A program made the translations under genes and the position numbers. The notes beneath the pieces were generated by a model, which made no database searches, was not told the origin of the DNA, and saw only the letters and a program-made list of their open reading frames with translations. Source: Candidatus Harrysmithiimonas galli (GTDB lineage: Bacteria > Bacillota > Bacilli > CAJFEE01). Taken from it: 64,000 nucleotides of DNA. Below, piece after piece: positions 8,956 through 17,231 of the stretch; the first letter of the stretch is position 1; each line of letters begins with the position of its first letter. The DNA is taken from contig CAJFEE010000001.1 of assembly GCA_904373265.1 (NCBI GenBank), positions 124,001 to 188,000 on the forward strand, written 5' to 3'.

Positions 8956-9602
8956 AGTCTCCCCTCCCGGTAGCGAAAGGTGGTCATGCCATCAGTGGTC
9001 ACCGTCAACTGGTTTTCTCCGGCCTGCAGCTCCATCTCCGGAAACTCCCAGGTACCGGCGCTGACTGATTTACGGAATTCCTCCTCTCCGACTCTCCAGG
9101 CAAGCGCCGTTTCTCCGGTGGTTTCCACCACAGGGACCACGGGCATGTAATCATTGGAAAGCGTAACGATACCGCTGCCAGACTTTGTGACCACGGTTTC
9201 TTTTACGTGGTAAAGGTAGGAATCTCCATCCTCACAGGACAGGGTAAGCTGCCCTTTCCCAGTCAGCGGATCATAAGCCGGCTCCACTTCGATTGTTCCA
9301 ATGGCATACACCTGTGGGGTGTCGGAACAGATAACCTTGCAGAGCCTTCCGGCAAAGCAGTTCACCACTTCTGCCACTTTTGCATCAAACTGTGTCCTGC
9401 TCCCCAGCATGGATAAGAGGATGGTAAACTCCCTGGGCTGATAGGAAATGCTCCCCAGAGCCTCCGTATAACGGATCGGGGCATTCCGGCCCGGCACTAC
9501 AATCGTATTCGTCTGGGACTGTGGTGTGGGAAAGTCCACACTCTCCCGCAGCCATCCCAGAGTAAATAAGGAAATATCATTGATCTTCACATCTGGTCTC
9601 AT
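8952..9602 (-). CDS. Distal tail protein (Dit)
   Basis: A 216-residue protein that begins MRPDVKINDISLFTLGWLRE and has the pattern of clostridial phage Dit proteins: an N-terminal belt region with VVPGRNAPIRYTEALG near residue 36, and a C-terminal galectin-like part (TLSNDYMPVVPVVETTGE, EMELQAGENQLTV). Dit forms the hexameric ring joining tail tube to tip. It overlaps the tape measure gene by 4 bases upstream and the Tal-like gene by 4 bases downstream. Confidence 0.85.
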   Translation of the reverse strand: MRPDVKINDISLFTLGWLRESVDFPTPQSQTNTIVVPGRNAPIRYTEALGSISYQPREFTILLSMLGSRTQFDAKVAEVVNCFAGRLCKVICSDTPQVYAIGTIEVEPAYDPLTGKGQLTLSCEDGDSYLYHVKETVVTKSGSGIVTLSNDYMPVVPVVETTGETALAWRVGEEEFRKSVSAGTWEFPEMELQAGENQLTVTTDGMTTFRYREGRL

Positions 9603-12589
9603 AAACTCAGCCTCCTGTTCAGCTTCTGTGCCTGCCCCAGCTTACTGTCAATGACCGGGAGCAGATGGCCTACCAGAGCCCCATCCTCCAGATAAATCCC
9701 CTTGCTGCTGTTGACCGCAATGACCGCCAGGTATTTCTCCATGACGCTGGTATTCATCCGGGTGGATAAGATCTGCTCCAACTGATTGTAAAAGCCCCGA
9801 AGCGGCAGGATTGCTTCCTTCCCGGCTTCCCCGCCAGCCATGAGGCTGCTGCCGTTCATGCCAAAGATGGTCGGTTTCGTCATAATGCCGCCTTCCTTGT
9901 ACCAGTCAATAGACAGATGGGGGACGCTGGACGGAGAAAGCGAGAGTTTTCCACTAATCTTAAAATGAGGCAGCTTGATCTTTGGAAGTTCCAGCTTCAT
10001 ACCTGAGAAAAAGCCGCTGATCTTATCCACGATCCCTTTAATAGTGTTCTTTGCCGCCTCAATCGGCTTTGTGATCGCCGTCTTAATGCCATTCCAGACC
10101 GTGGTTGCCGTGCTTTTGATCTCGTTGAATACTGACGAAACTGTACTCTTCACCGCATTAAACACCGTGGAGACTTTGCTCTTAATCCCGTCCACTACTG
10201 TGGAAATGACAGATTTAATCCCATTCCAGACAGAGGATGCCACGGACTTGATCGCATTAAATACCGTGGTGACCGTATTTTTGATGGCGTTTACCACAGA
10301 AGAAACCTTGCTGCTGATGGCATTCCAGATCGAGGACATGACGTTCTGGATCGTCCCCATCACGGAGGAGATCACTCCGGACACTGCCTGGATGGCCGAG
10401 GATACCACGGATTTGATTGCGTTCCAGACCGAGGTCACGATCCCCTTACAGTTCTCCCAGATCATCTGGAACGGCAGGGTGATGATCTGCACAGCCCCCT
10501 GGATGATAGAACCTAAGAGCATCACGGCAGTCTGTACCACGTTGCAGATGCCATTCCACACGTTCTGCAGATGGGTCCACAGGTTAGAAAACCAGGTCTT
10601 TAAGGCTTCCACCATGGAACCAATTCCGGTGCAGATGGTATTCCATAAGTTCCCAAACCACTGGGTGATCGCTCCCCAATTCTGGATAATGGCGATAATC
10701 CCTGCAATGGCTGCCGCCACCGCTGCAATCACACCAATGATCGGGAGCATAGAGATGTTCAAAGCCCCCATCGCAACAGAAATGGCGGCGATCACGGGCG
10801 TCAATGCCGTAAAAGCCGCCAGAAGCGCACCGAGGATGATGACAAAGTTCTGCACTGGTCCTGGCAGACGCTCAAACCATCCACCAATCGTGGTAATCAC
10901 CGCCACCAAAGGTGGCAAGATGGCATTGGCAAGCTCCGCCAATTTCTGTCCTAAAGGAACCAGTGCCTGCTGCAGCTTCTGGATGTTTGCCTCCATCTGC
11001 TGCATAGGTGTGGTCGTTGCATCAAATAGCCCCTGCGCAGAACCCTTTACACTGTCATAGGTGCTGCCTACAGAGGTCAGGGAAGTAATGAATTTCAGGT
11101 TCCCATCCTCGGCCATGGTGCCAAACGCCAACGCTGCCAGGTTCAGGGCTTCCTGCTGATTGGTGCAGTTGCCAATATCCGCCACGATGGAATCAATGAC
11201 CTGTTTCTGGGTGGCCCCACCATTCTGCCAGGAAGCGAACAACTCCTGCGTCCGGGTGGAGAAAGAGCCAATGGACTCCCCGATGGTCCCATCCACCAGA
11301 CGGGTGGTCACCTCGTTGATGGCATCGTTGACCTTGTCCAGGTTGTAAGCACCATTCTTTAAGCCGTTATCCAGAAGCTGAAAATACTCCGAGGCGGAAT
11401 ATCCAGCCTGGGAGAACTTGCCTGCATATTCATTGAGGTTATCTCCCAACTCATTAGTCTTATCCAGGCCATTCTGCGTTCCTACCACAATGTAGTCCAT
11501 AGCCTCCTGGGCAGTCAGGCCATACTGCTGCATGAGGGAATTGACGCCCCGAAGGGTTTCATTCATATCAATCCCGTACAGTTCTTCCAGGGTGATAGCT
11601 TGCTGAGTCAGATTTGTCAGATCCGTCTCACTTAAATCCCCCAGGTTCTTTTTGACCATGAGGACTGCATTGGCAACGGTATCCATGCTCTCGCCAACGC
11701 CCGCGGAATACACTGCTTTGATCACACTGGCCGACTGCTCTGCCGCCTGCCCGGTCTCTCCAAAGTAGGCGTTGACCTTGGTCACCGCATTCTCCGTATC
11801 GGAATAGGCTTCCAGGGCATTGGTGCCGATCTCCTGGATCTTATCTCCCACAGCCGACAACTGATCGGCCGCCTGCATAAGTGCTGTACCCTTGGTGTTC
11901 TCCGCAATCTGCCCCACGTCCTCAGCGGTATTCTGGGCGGCATCCCCGGCCTGGTTCAGTTGCTCGATGAGGTTGCGGATGGCCTCCCCATCATCTACCG
12001 TATCCAGAACATCGGTAAGCTGCCGGATATCTACTTTTCCTCCGGCTGCGGACTTCCCGATCTTCTCAAGAGCTGTCCGCAACTGATCGGAATTGGCAGT
12101 CCCGTTTTTTATAGCCGAGGTCAGCCGGGTACCAAGGACATCCGCATAGTCATCAACTTGCGTCCCGGTGGCAGAAAACAGCTTTTCCAGGCGGGCCGTA
12201 TTCACAGACAACTGGTCCTGCTCCGTTTGGAGAGACGTCAGGTCATTCTTATACTGATTGAGTTTCCCCCTGGTTTCCTCCACTTCCCGCTGGAATGCCT
12301 GGTACTTTTCCGCACCAATATCCCCTCGCTGAAAAGCGGCAGCCACCTGCTCCTGGGCAGACTCCAGGGCCTTTAGCTTATCCTCCGTCTGGCCCACTGC
12401 CTGGGAAAGCAGCTCCTGTTTTTGTGCCACCAGGACCGTATTGGACGGGGCCAGTTTTAACAGCCGGTTCACATCATTTAAGGCCGACTGCGTTTTTGTG
12501 ATCGAAGAATTGATGCTCTTCAACGCTTTGTCAAGCCCTGTGGTATCGCCGCCGATTTCCACGGTGATCCCCTTGATCCGGTTTGCCAC
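9599..12589 (-). CDS. Phage tail tape measure protein
   Basis: It sets tail length and is ejected with the DNA. From the GTG at 12589 (GGAGG 9 bases upstream) it is 996 residues. The N-terminal third is coiled coil (ALKSINSSITKTQSALNDVN). A conserved region around 330-480 carries NLGDLSETDLTNLTQQAITL-type helices. A hydrophobic stretch near 570-640 (VAAAIAGIIAIIQNWGAITQ) is the probable membrane-inserting segment. Residues 690-840 are an 11-residue repeat with Trp or Phe (VWNAIKSVVSS, VFNAIKSVASS, VWNGIKSVIST), typical of tape measures. It lies between tail chaperone and Dit as expected, apart from the inserted efflux gene. Confidence 0.9.
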   Translation of the reverse strand: MANRIKGITVEIGGDTTGLDKALKSINSSITKTQSALNDVNRLLKLAPSNTVLVAQKQELLSQAVGQTEDKLKALESAQEQVAAAFQRGDIGAEKYQAFQREVEETRGKLNQYKNDLTSLQTEQDQLSVNTARLEKLFSATGTQVDDYADVLGTRLTSAIKNGTANSDQLRTALEKIGKSAAGGKVDIRQLTDVLDTVDDGEAIRNLIEQLNQAGDAAQNTAEDVGQIAENTKGTALMQAADQLSAVGDKIQEIGTNALEAYSDTENAVTKVNAYFGETGQAAEQSASVIKAVYSAGVGESMDTVANAVLMVKKNLGDLSETDLTNLTQQAITLEELYGIDMNETLRGVNSLMQQYGLTAQEAMDYIVVGTQNGLDKTNELGDNLNEYAGKFSQAGYSASEYFQLLDNGLKNGAYNLDKVNDAINEVTTRLVDGTIGESIGSFSTRTQELFASWQNGGATQKQVIDSIVADIGNCTNQQEALNLAALAFGTMAEDGNLKFITSLTSVGSTYDSVKGSAQGLFDATTTPMQQMEANIQKLQQALVPLGQKLAELANAILPPLVAVITTIGGWFERLPGPVQNFVIILGALLAAFTALTPVIAAISVAMGALNISMLPIIGVIAAVAAAIAGIIAIIQNWGAITQWFGNLWNTICTGIGSMVEALKTWFSNLWTHLQNVWNGICNVVQTAVMLLGSIIQGAVQIITLPFQMIWENCKGIVTSVWNAIKSVVSSAIQAVSGVISSVMGTIQNVMSSIWNAISSKVSSVVNAIKNTVTTVFNAIKSVASSVWNGIKSVISTVVDGIKSKVSTVFNAVKSTVSSVFNEIKSTATTVWNGIKTAITKPIEAAKNTIKGIVDKISGFFSGMKLELPKIKLPHFKISGKLSLSPSSVPHLSIDWYKEGGIMTKPTIFGMNGSSLMAGGEAGKEAILPLRGFYNQLEQILSTRMNTSVMEKYLAVIAVNSSKGIYLEDGALVGHLLPVIDSKLGQAQKLNRRLSL

Positions 12590-12615
12590 TTCCCCCCACC
12601 TCCTTAAAAAAGGGT

Positions 12616-12676
12616 ACAAAAAAAGCCCGGATCGCTCCGAGCATGAAAAAAGCACCGATTATTTCTAACCGATGCT
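12616..12676 (-). terminator. Two tandem intrinsic terminators with GNRA-type tetraloops
   Basis: On the minus strand the first hairpin is AGCATCGGTTA-gaaa-TAATCGGTGCT (stem 12651-12676, two G-U pairs), followed by six Ts. The second is GCTCGGA-gcga-TCCGGGC (12625-12642), followed by seven Ts. They lie between the SMR efflux gene and the tape measure start. They would stop transcription from the cargo gene and, unless read through, also the late operon. Confidence 0.75.
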
Positions 12677-12717
12677 ATATACTGTCAAAATTTCATTATT
12701 TATCACATGATTCTCTA

Positions 12718-13041
12718 CTAATGTGCTGTACCATACAAATTTAAGATCACACAGCCCGCTACAATCAAAATGATTCCTATAATTCCAAGCGTACTCAATT
12801 TTTGCCCAAATATTATAGAAGAAATAATGGCTGTAGCAACAATCCCACCTGCACACCATGTTGCATACGCTACACCCAAATTTATCTTTAATAACGCTTT
12901 TGAAAAGCAGTAAAAGCATATCACATAAAAAATGATACAGCTAATAGATGGAATCAGTTTTGAAAAGCCTTCTGACGCTTTAAGTAATGTAGTCGCTATG
13001 ATCTCCAATATAACAGCACTTCCTAGTAATATATATTGCAT
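12718..13041 (-). CDS. Small multidrug resistance (SMR/EmrE-type) efflux protein
   Basis: A 107-residue protein with four membrane segments, the usual SMR length. The proton/substrate-binding glutamate is E13 (SAVILEIIATTLLK, equivalent to EmrE E14). Y59 and W62 in the VAYATW motif match EmrE Y60 and W63. IIGIILIVAGCVILNL is the usual fourth helix. SMR dimers exchange protons for quaternary ammonium compounds or, in the Gdx subfamily, guanidinium; EGFSKLIPS and AYATWCAGG favour the Qac/EmrE side. GGAGGAAAG lies just before the ATG. It is more AT-rich than the flanking phage genes and is followed by tandem terminators, the signature of a cargo gene (moron) inserted between tail chaperone and tape measure. 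Confidence 0.9.
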   Translation of the reverse strand: MQYILLGSAVILEIIATTLLKASEGFSKLIPSISCIIFYVICFYCFSKALLKINLGVAYATWCAGGIVATAIISSIIFGQKLSTLGIIGIILIVAGCVILNLYGTAH

Positions 13042-13227
13042 ATCTTTCCTCCAACTATCTTAGATTTTTTAAGGTAGTGAGAGGCAAATCATTCATATTC
13101 GCACCAAATGCCAATCCACATCAAAAATCGTTTATTCCTTCTGCTCATGATCTTCTCCTAAGAAATCAGTCCGTTGCTTTCGCAGCTTTTTCAGTGTACC
13201 AAAAAAAGTCTGTGAAAGCAACGAGCA

Positions 13228-13763
13228 TCAGAACTTATCGAAATCCTCCTGGGTTGCCACCCGCCTATATTTCACGCCATCGTTTGCTCGCTCGGTCCAC
13301 ATATCGATAACCAGACCAACCGTCAGCAAGTCCAGATCGGAGATGGAAATCCCAATCTCAGTACTCCGCAGAAGGAACAGGGGCGTGGTCATCTCCCGCT
13401 CACTTCTGCCAATCCTTTTTTTGCTTGCACATCCGTAGCAATATTATCGCCCCACAGTTCCAGAATCTGCGGCAGTACCTCATAGATAGAGAACATATCG
13501 AACTGATCCAGCCATTCTTCAATGGTAGCCGGGATGCTGTTGTCCGCATGATAGGCCATGATATAGGCCACGTTCTCAAAAATTTCCAAATCCTCAATCT
13601 GGAACTCTGCTCCTTCTGTCTGGTTCCCCGTATAGGATTTCTCCAGCTTGCTTAAATCTTTGAAGATATCCCTCTTAAATTTTGCCCGGTACAACCGGGG
13701 AATGGTCGCAGAGGAACGAAAGGGGATCTTCTTCCCACAGATTTCGATTTCCCGCTTGATCAT
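13228..13763 (-). CDS. Tail assembly chaperone, short form plus -1 frameshift extension (gpG/gpGT type)
   Basis: The unshifted product ends at 13389 (124 residues, MIKREIEICGKKIPFRSSAT to AEVSGR). A slippery run of seven A (minus strand, 13416-13422) is read as gcA-AAA-AAA. Slipping by -1 continues KKRIGRSEREMTTPLFLLRS through DLDLLTVGLVIDMW to RRVATQEDFDKF and stops at 13228. That extension is the conserved second chaperone domain of clostridial siphoviruses, with the FLLR...DLDLLT...YRRVA.QEDFDKF pattern. The ratio of the two products is set by frameshifting and helps assemble the tail around the tape measure. It lies directly after the major tail protein, overlapping by 4 bases. Confidence 0.85.
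13416..13422 (-). promoter_or_regulatory. Programmed -1 ribosomal frameshift site
   Basis: The minus strand has AAAAAAA in the phase A-AAA-AAA, followed by GGATTGGC. The downstream -1 frame is open for 63 codons and encodes a conserved domain; the 0 frame stops nine codons later. This is the standard arrangement in tail chaperone genes of long-tailed phages. Confidence 0.8.
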
Positions 13764-14362
13764 ACCTGCTCCTCCTCATTCTCAGTTTCTCCTGTTTCTG
13801 CCGGAGTATAAACCGATTTATACCAGTTCGCATAGGTTGTCGGATCTGTGGTATCACCAGTGCGGGCTTTTACCAAACCATCCGAGCGGGGATCTGCTGT
13901 CAGAGACAACGTCTCCGTACCCGGCTCAATGGTATCCTCTTTGGTCTCCGACTCGATAGACGGATGGGAGGCAGAGCAGTTATACAGCACATGCCGGATT
14001 GCATTCACATCTCCGTCAAACTCAAACATCAGGGCAAACTTCACGCTCTCTGCCACATCGCTCTTCTCTATCAGTACGCCCTTGTCATCCTTCTTCTCCT
14101 GCAGGATATCCGTGCGGAACCACTCCGGGATCAGAGCAATCTCCAGATCACCACTGTATCCGTTGTTTGTCACAGAACGGAAATACACAATCCCACCTGC
14201 ATAGAACGGGCTGGATTCCCCTTCTGCATCCAGACTGATACTGACTGCACCCGGAATGGCCTGTGGCGTTTCATAAGAAAAGGAGGGCGTTCCCTCCTGA
14301 TCTGTTTCTGTCATTTTCGCCGCATGGACGTTTTTTAGATTGTATTTTACTTTATTTCCCAT
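13760..14362 (-). CDS. Major tail tube protein (phi13-type)
   Basis: A 200-residue protein beginning MGNKVKYNLKNVHAAKMTET, characteristic of the phi13-family major tail protein of Firmicute siphoviruses. The body contains ALIPEWFRTDILQEKKDDKG and a central beta region (KFALMFEFDGDVNAIRHVLY), with a C-terminal tail rich in Glu. It polymerises into the tail tube. The gene lies between the tail completion proteins and the tail chaperone, as expected, and its stop overlaps the next start by 4 bases. Confidence 0.85.
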   Translation of the reverse strand: MGNKVKYNLKNVHAAKMTETDQEGTPSFSYETPQAIPGAVSISLDAEGESSPFYAGGIVYFRSVTNNGYSGDLEIALIPEWFRTDILQEKKDDKGVLIEKSDVAESVKFALMFEFDGDVNAIRHVLYNCSASHPSIESETKEDTIEPGTETLSLTADPRSDGLVKARTGDTTDPTTYANWYKSVYTPAETGETENEEEQV

Positions 14363-14364
14363 GC

Positions 14365-14688
14365 TTAAACCTCCGTTTCATATAGCACCTCATACATCTT
14401 CTCGGATTCCAGAAAGGACTCCGTTTTGGCATAGACAATGCCTGCCTCATCAAATAGCTGCTCCAGCCGCTCTTCCAGTACCGGATCTTTCACATCCGTA
14501 TAGAGTTCCACATCAAGCTGACGGACTTTGAAATACACCTTCCCGTCCGCAGCAAAATTGTGGCTGCCCGGATACAAATACACTAAAAAAGGAGGGTCCG
14601 GTGCTTCCCCCTCCTCAAAGTGATCGTATACATAGGGCAGTCCTGGCTTCTGGAGCAGTTCCACAACCTGTTCATAATCCATGATCAC
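14365..14688 (-). CDS. Tail completion/terminator-like protein
   Basis: A 107-residue protein (MIMDYEQVVELLQKPGLPYV, then YKVRQLDVELYTDVKDPVLE-like core, ending MYEVLYETEV). Size, fold pattern and position directly before the major tail protein match the tail-terminator/neck protein of HK97-like siphoviruses. The start overlaps the preceding gene by 4 bases. The exact family is inferred mainly from position. Confidence 0.65.
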   Translation of the reverse strand: MIMDYEQVVELLQKPGLPYVYDHFEEGEAPDPPFLVYLYPGSHNFAADGKVYFKVRQLDVELYTDVKDPVLEERLEQLFDEAGIVYAKTESFLESEKMYEVLYETEV

Positions 14689-15059
14689 AGTTTCCTTTCC
14701 AGTTCCCTCACCAGGATTTCCTGGGCATATTCTTCTGCCGGAGCAATGTGTACAATAGCTCTGGTCCTGCCTCCGCCACGCTTGGCATGGCCCTTCTCCA
14801 GCAGATGGGTCAGAGACGGCTTATTTTTGTTGTAAACGGTTAATACCAGCTTGCCGCTCTTTTCTTCCGTCTTTTTTACTGCCCATCCTTTCCGGTATTC
14901 TCCGATGTTGAAAGGAAAACCGGACTTTGCTACATCCCTTGCCCCATCGGCCACCTCTGTTACGGTTTCTTTGACCGTCTCTTCGGTTACCTCTTTATAA
15001 TCTTCCAACACCTTCATGACTTCCGCTGCCAGGGAGTTAATCCTCGTCCGCTTCCCCAT
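14685..15059 (-). CDS. HK97 gp10-like neck/tail-component protein
   Basis: A 124-residue basic protein with the family pattern: MKVLEDYKEVTEETVKETVT near the N-terminus, then GFPFNIGEYRKGWAVK, then LLEKGHAKRGGGR and a final helix AEEYAQEILVRELERKL. The HLLEKGHAKRGGG segment is the most recognisable part of HK97-gp10 proteins, which sit at the head-tail junction. It overlaps the tail completion gene by 4 bases. Confidence 0.8.
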   Translation of the reverse strand: MGKRTRINSLAAEVMKVLEDYKEVTEETVKETVTEVADGARDVAKSGFPFNIGEYRKGWAVKKTEEKSGKLVLTVYNKNKPSLTHLLEKGHAKRGGGRTRAIVHIAPAEEYAQEILVRELERKL

Positions 15060-15062
15060 ATG

Positions 15063-15422
15063 CTATGCCGAGGCTGTTGACACAGTAATCGCAGCAGTCG
15101 AAGTATCAGAAAAAGTAACTGTGCCTCCGGTAACTTTTCCTGTCCCATCCACAGTCAGTGCCAGGGCAGTCACTGATTTTCCCGCCGCCCCTGGGTCTCC
15201 TGGATCACCTTTCTCACCTTTTTCTCCCTGTGGCCCCGCATCTCCCGGATCGCCTTTCTCACCCTTTTCTCCCTGTGGCCCCGGAGTCCCGCCTCCAGAT
15301 GCTGTATATTTCTCTGCAATCAGCCGGATCAGTTCGCTAACCTCCTCTTCCGGATAGTCTTCTGCACTCCCTTCTCCCGCAATCTTTACTAACAGCGTCT
15401 TTAACGCTTCTGCCTTTGTCAT
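15063..15422 (-). CDS. Head fibre protein with collagen-like repeat
   Basis: A 119-residue protein. Residues 1-40 are an acidic helix (MTKAEALKTLLVKIAGEG, YPEEEVSELIRLIAEKY). Residues 47-83 are Gly-X-Y repeats (GPQGEKGEKGDPGDAG twice), expected to form a collagen-like triple helix. Residues 84-119 are a small beta domain (TGGTVTFSDTSTAAITVS). This architecture matches phage head fibre proteins, which decorate the capsid as trimeric fibres. It lies between the head-tail adaptor and the gp10-like gene, which also suits a head decoration. Confidence 0.75.
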   Translation of the reverse strand: MTKAEALKTLLVKIAGEGSAEDYPEEEVSELIRLIAEKYTASGGGTPGPQGEKGEKGDPGDAGPQGEKGEKGDPGDPGAAGKSVTALALTVDGTGKVTGGTVTFSDTSTAAITVSTASA

Positions 15423-15754
15423 GTCTCTCCCTCGCTTTTCACGGTAATCTTCAGCACCTCATTCCGGTACTGGACATTGTCAATTGCCTGAATGTTATAG
15501 ATTTGATCCCGGAACTGAATACGGAAATTAACAGTATCGATCTGCCGGGTCCTTCTGTCGCAGCGGATCAGAAAGTATAAACTGGCCTGTGCCTGCACCT
15601 GGGCAGCCGCCCAATACTCGCTTCCAGAAAGATGGTTTGCATACGCCCACCGTTTTTCAAAGTCCTCCCAGGAACTGGTGTGGTTTCCAATACTATCGGT
15701 ATGCACTACCCGCTTCTGGATCAGAATTCGCTCCCGCATGATACCAATCTGCAT
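15419..15754 (-). CDS. Head-tail adaptor (head closure) protein
   Basis: A 111-residue protein of the SPP1 gp16/HK97 head-closure type. It starts MQIGIMRERILIQKRVVHTD, contains the central GSEYWAAAQVQAQASLYFLI, and ends with TVNFRIQFRDQIYNIQAIDN followed by EVLKITVKSEGE. The RERI.IQ start and the DQIYNIQ.ID motif are typical of this family. It follows the connector gene with end-to-start overlap and precedes the head fibre gene. Confidence 0.85.
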   Translation of the reverse strand: MQIGIMRERILIQKRVVHTDSIGNHTSSWEDFEKRWAYANHLSGSEYWAAAQVQAQASLYFLIRCDRRTRQIDTVNFRIQFRDQIYNIQAIDNVQYRNEVLKITVKSEGET

Positions 15755-16023
15755 CAGAACACCTCCCTGCGCTGCCCGGAAAGCAGATAGCTCAACGTCT
15801 GTACCAGTTCTTTATGGTCAGCCTCTTCCCTGTGTTCGTACAGATATCCCAGAGCATACAGCACGGCTATCTTTACAGTTCCATCTGCCTCCTCCGCTTT
15901 TTCCTGTCTCAAAATATTCAGGCACAACTGCTCCGAAGCAGGAAGCAGCACATCCAAAACTGCATCATCCTCTTCTGTATCCAGTTTTAAATAGAGCCTC
16001 GCTTCCTCCCTCGTCACAAGCAT
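15754..16023 (-). CDS. Head-tail connector protein (gp6-like)
   Basis: About 89 residues of helical protein: MLVTREEARLYLKLDTEEDD, VLDVLLPASEQLC, VKIAVLYALGYLYEHREEAD, LSYLLSGQRREVF. The pattern LYLKLD...DD..L..L...A and the YEHRE motif identify the gp6-like DNA-packaging/connector family, which forms a ring below the portal. The ATG at 16023 directly follows AAAGGA; a GTG three codons earlier (16032) is an alternative. It begins right after the capsid gene. Confidence 0.85.
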   Translation of the reverse strand: MLVTREEARLYLKLDTEEDDAVLDVLLPASEQLCLNILRQEKAEEADGTVKIAVLYALGYLYEHREEADHKELVQTLSYLLSGQRREVF

Positions 16024-16032
16024 TCCTTTCAC

Positions 16033-17219
16033 CTACGCTTTCAATTTCATGGTCTTTACAGCTTCCGGCAGGATCAGCTTGCCATCCACTCTCTGGGATG
16101 CCAGAAATCCGACCTGCCCGTTTGCCGCATACAGTTCGTTCAGACGGTTAAAGGAACGTCCCTGTCTGTCAGCAATCCAGTAATAAGAGAAATCACCAAA
16201 AGCCATCACTTTATTTCCCGCTGTGAGATCCGGCACAAAGCTGGACGTAAAATATGGACGGTTCAGGATCATATCCGGCTCTCCGGCCTGTACAGAAGGC
16301 TGCCAGATATAATTTCCGTTCCCGTCCTTTACTTTCCGCAGTGCTTTTACCGTAGTGTCATTTAACAGCCATACCGCATTTTTCCGGTACGGAATCCGCA
16401 GGGAATGGTAAAGATCCATCACATCATCAAAGCTGATATTGGCCCCTGCCGTAGTGACGCTGTTCTCAGCCGACTGGAAAACACCCGTGGGCTTCTTAGT
16501 TCCATCTCCCACCAGGAATGCTTCTTCCTCTTTTGTACCGATGCGCCGGGTAAACTCTGTAGCAATATAACCTTCCAGATCAAACACGCTGTCATTTAAC
16601 AGTTCATCCGATACTTTGATAGCAGTTCCCAGCTTGTAGGCTCCAAGTGTTACCAGGCTGAACTTGTCATCGCTATCCTGGTACAAACCATTCTCATCCA
16701 TCCATGCCGCTTCTCCATGTCCAGACACCACCGGAATGTTGCGGTCACCACTGGAAGTGGTGATCACAGTCGCTAACTGACGGAAGAAGTTCTGCTCCTG
16801 CAGCGCATCAATCAGACGCTGCTCATACTCATCCGGCACCAGATAACCGCCCTCGGTATCCACGCCAATGGAGAGCGTGTTCTTCACATCGTAATAATTG
16901 TGCTTGCGAATACTGTCCCAGAAAGCCTGACGGTACGCATCAGAAGCACGTCCGGTTTTCTTATCCTCCTCATCCCGCTCCCCGGCTGGTTCGTGATAGG
17001 CTTGCTGGTCGGTTTGGCAAGTTCCAGGTCAATAGCAGCCTGGCGCTCCAGACGCTCGATTTCTTTCCCCAGAGCAACTACATCTTCCTCTATCTTTTCA
17101 TAAGTCTGGGCATCCTCAGCAGAAACAAATCCATCCTGATTTCTCTTAGAATCCAGAAAGGCTTTTGCCGCCTCCCACGCTTTTGCCCGTTTCTCTCGCA
17201 GTTCTAAAATCTGATTCAT
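16033..17219 (-). pseudogene. Major capsid protein (HK97 fold), split by a single frameshift
   Basis: The N-terminal 80 residues (MNQILELREKRAKAWEAAKA, scaffold-like delta domain) run in one frame. At a run of four G on the minus strand (plus 16980-16983) the reading frame moves by one base. The correct continuation ERDEEDKKTGRASDAYRQAF-WDSI leads without a stop into the capsid body (SIGVDTEGGYLVPDEYEQRL to LPEAVKTMKLKA). The sum is about 395 residues, normal for an HK97 capsid protein. Adding one G (five instead of four) would restore the frame. It is a real mutation, a read error or, less likely, programmed slippage; no slippery heptamer is evident. The protease gene upstream and connector downstream are intact. 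Confidence 0.8.
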
Positions 17220-17231
17220 GGTAAATCCTCC

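Noticed and set aside
9975-11060. 361-codon plus-strand open frame opposite the tape measure gene
   Set aside because: It is the antisense of a repetitive tape measure gene; its apparent hydrophobic composition follows from the complementary codons.
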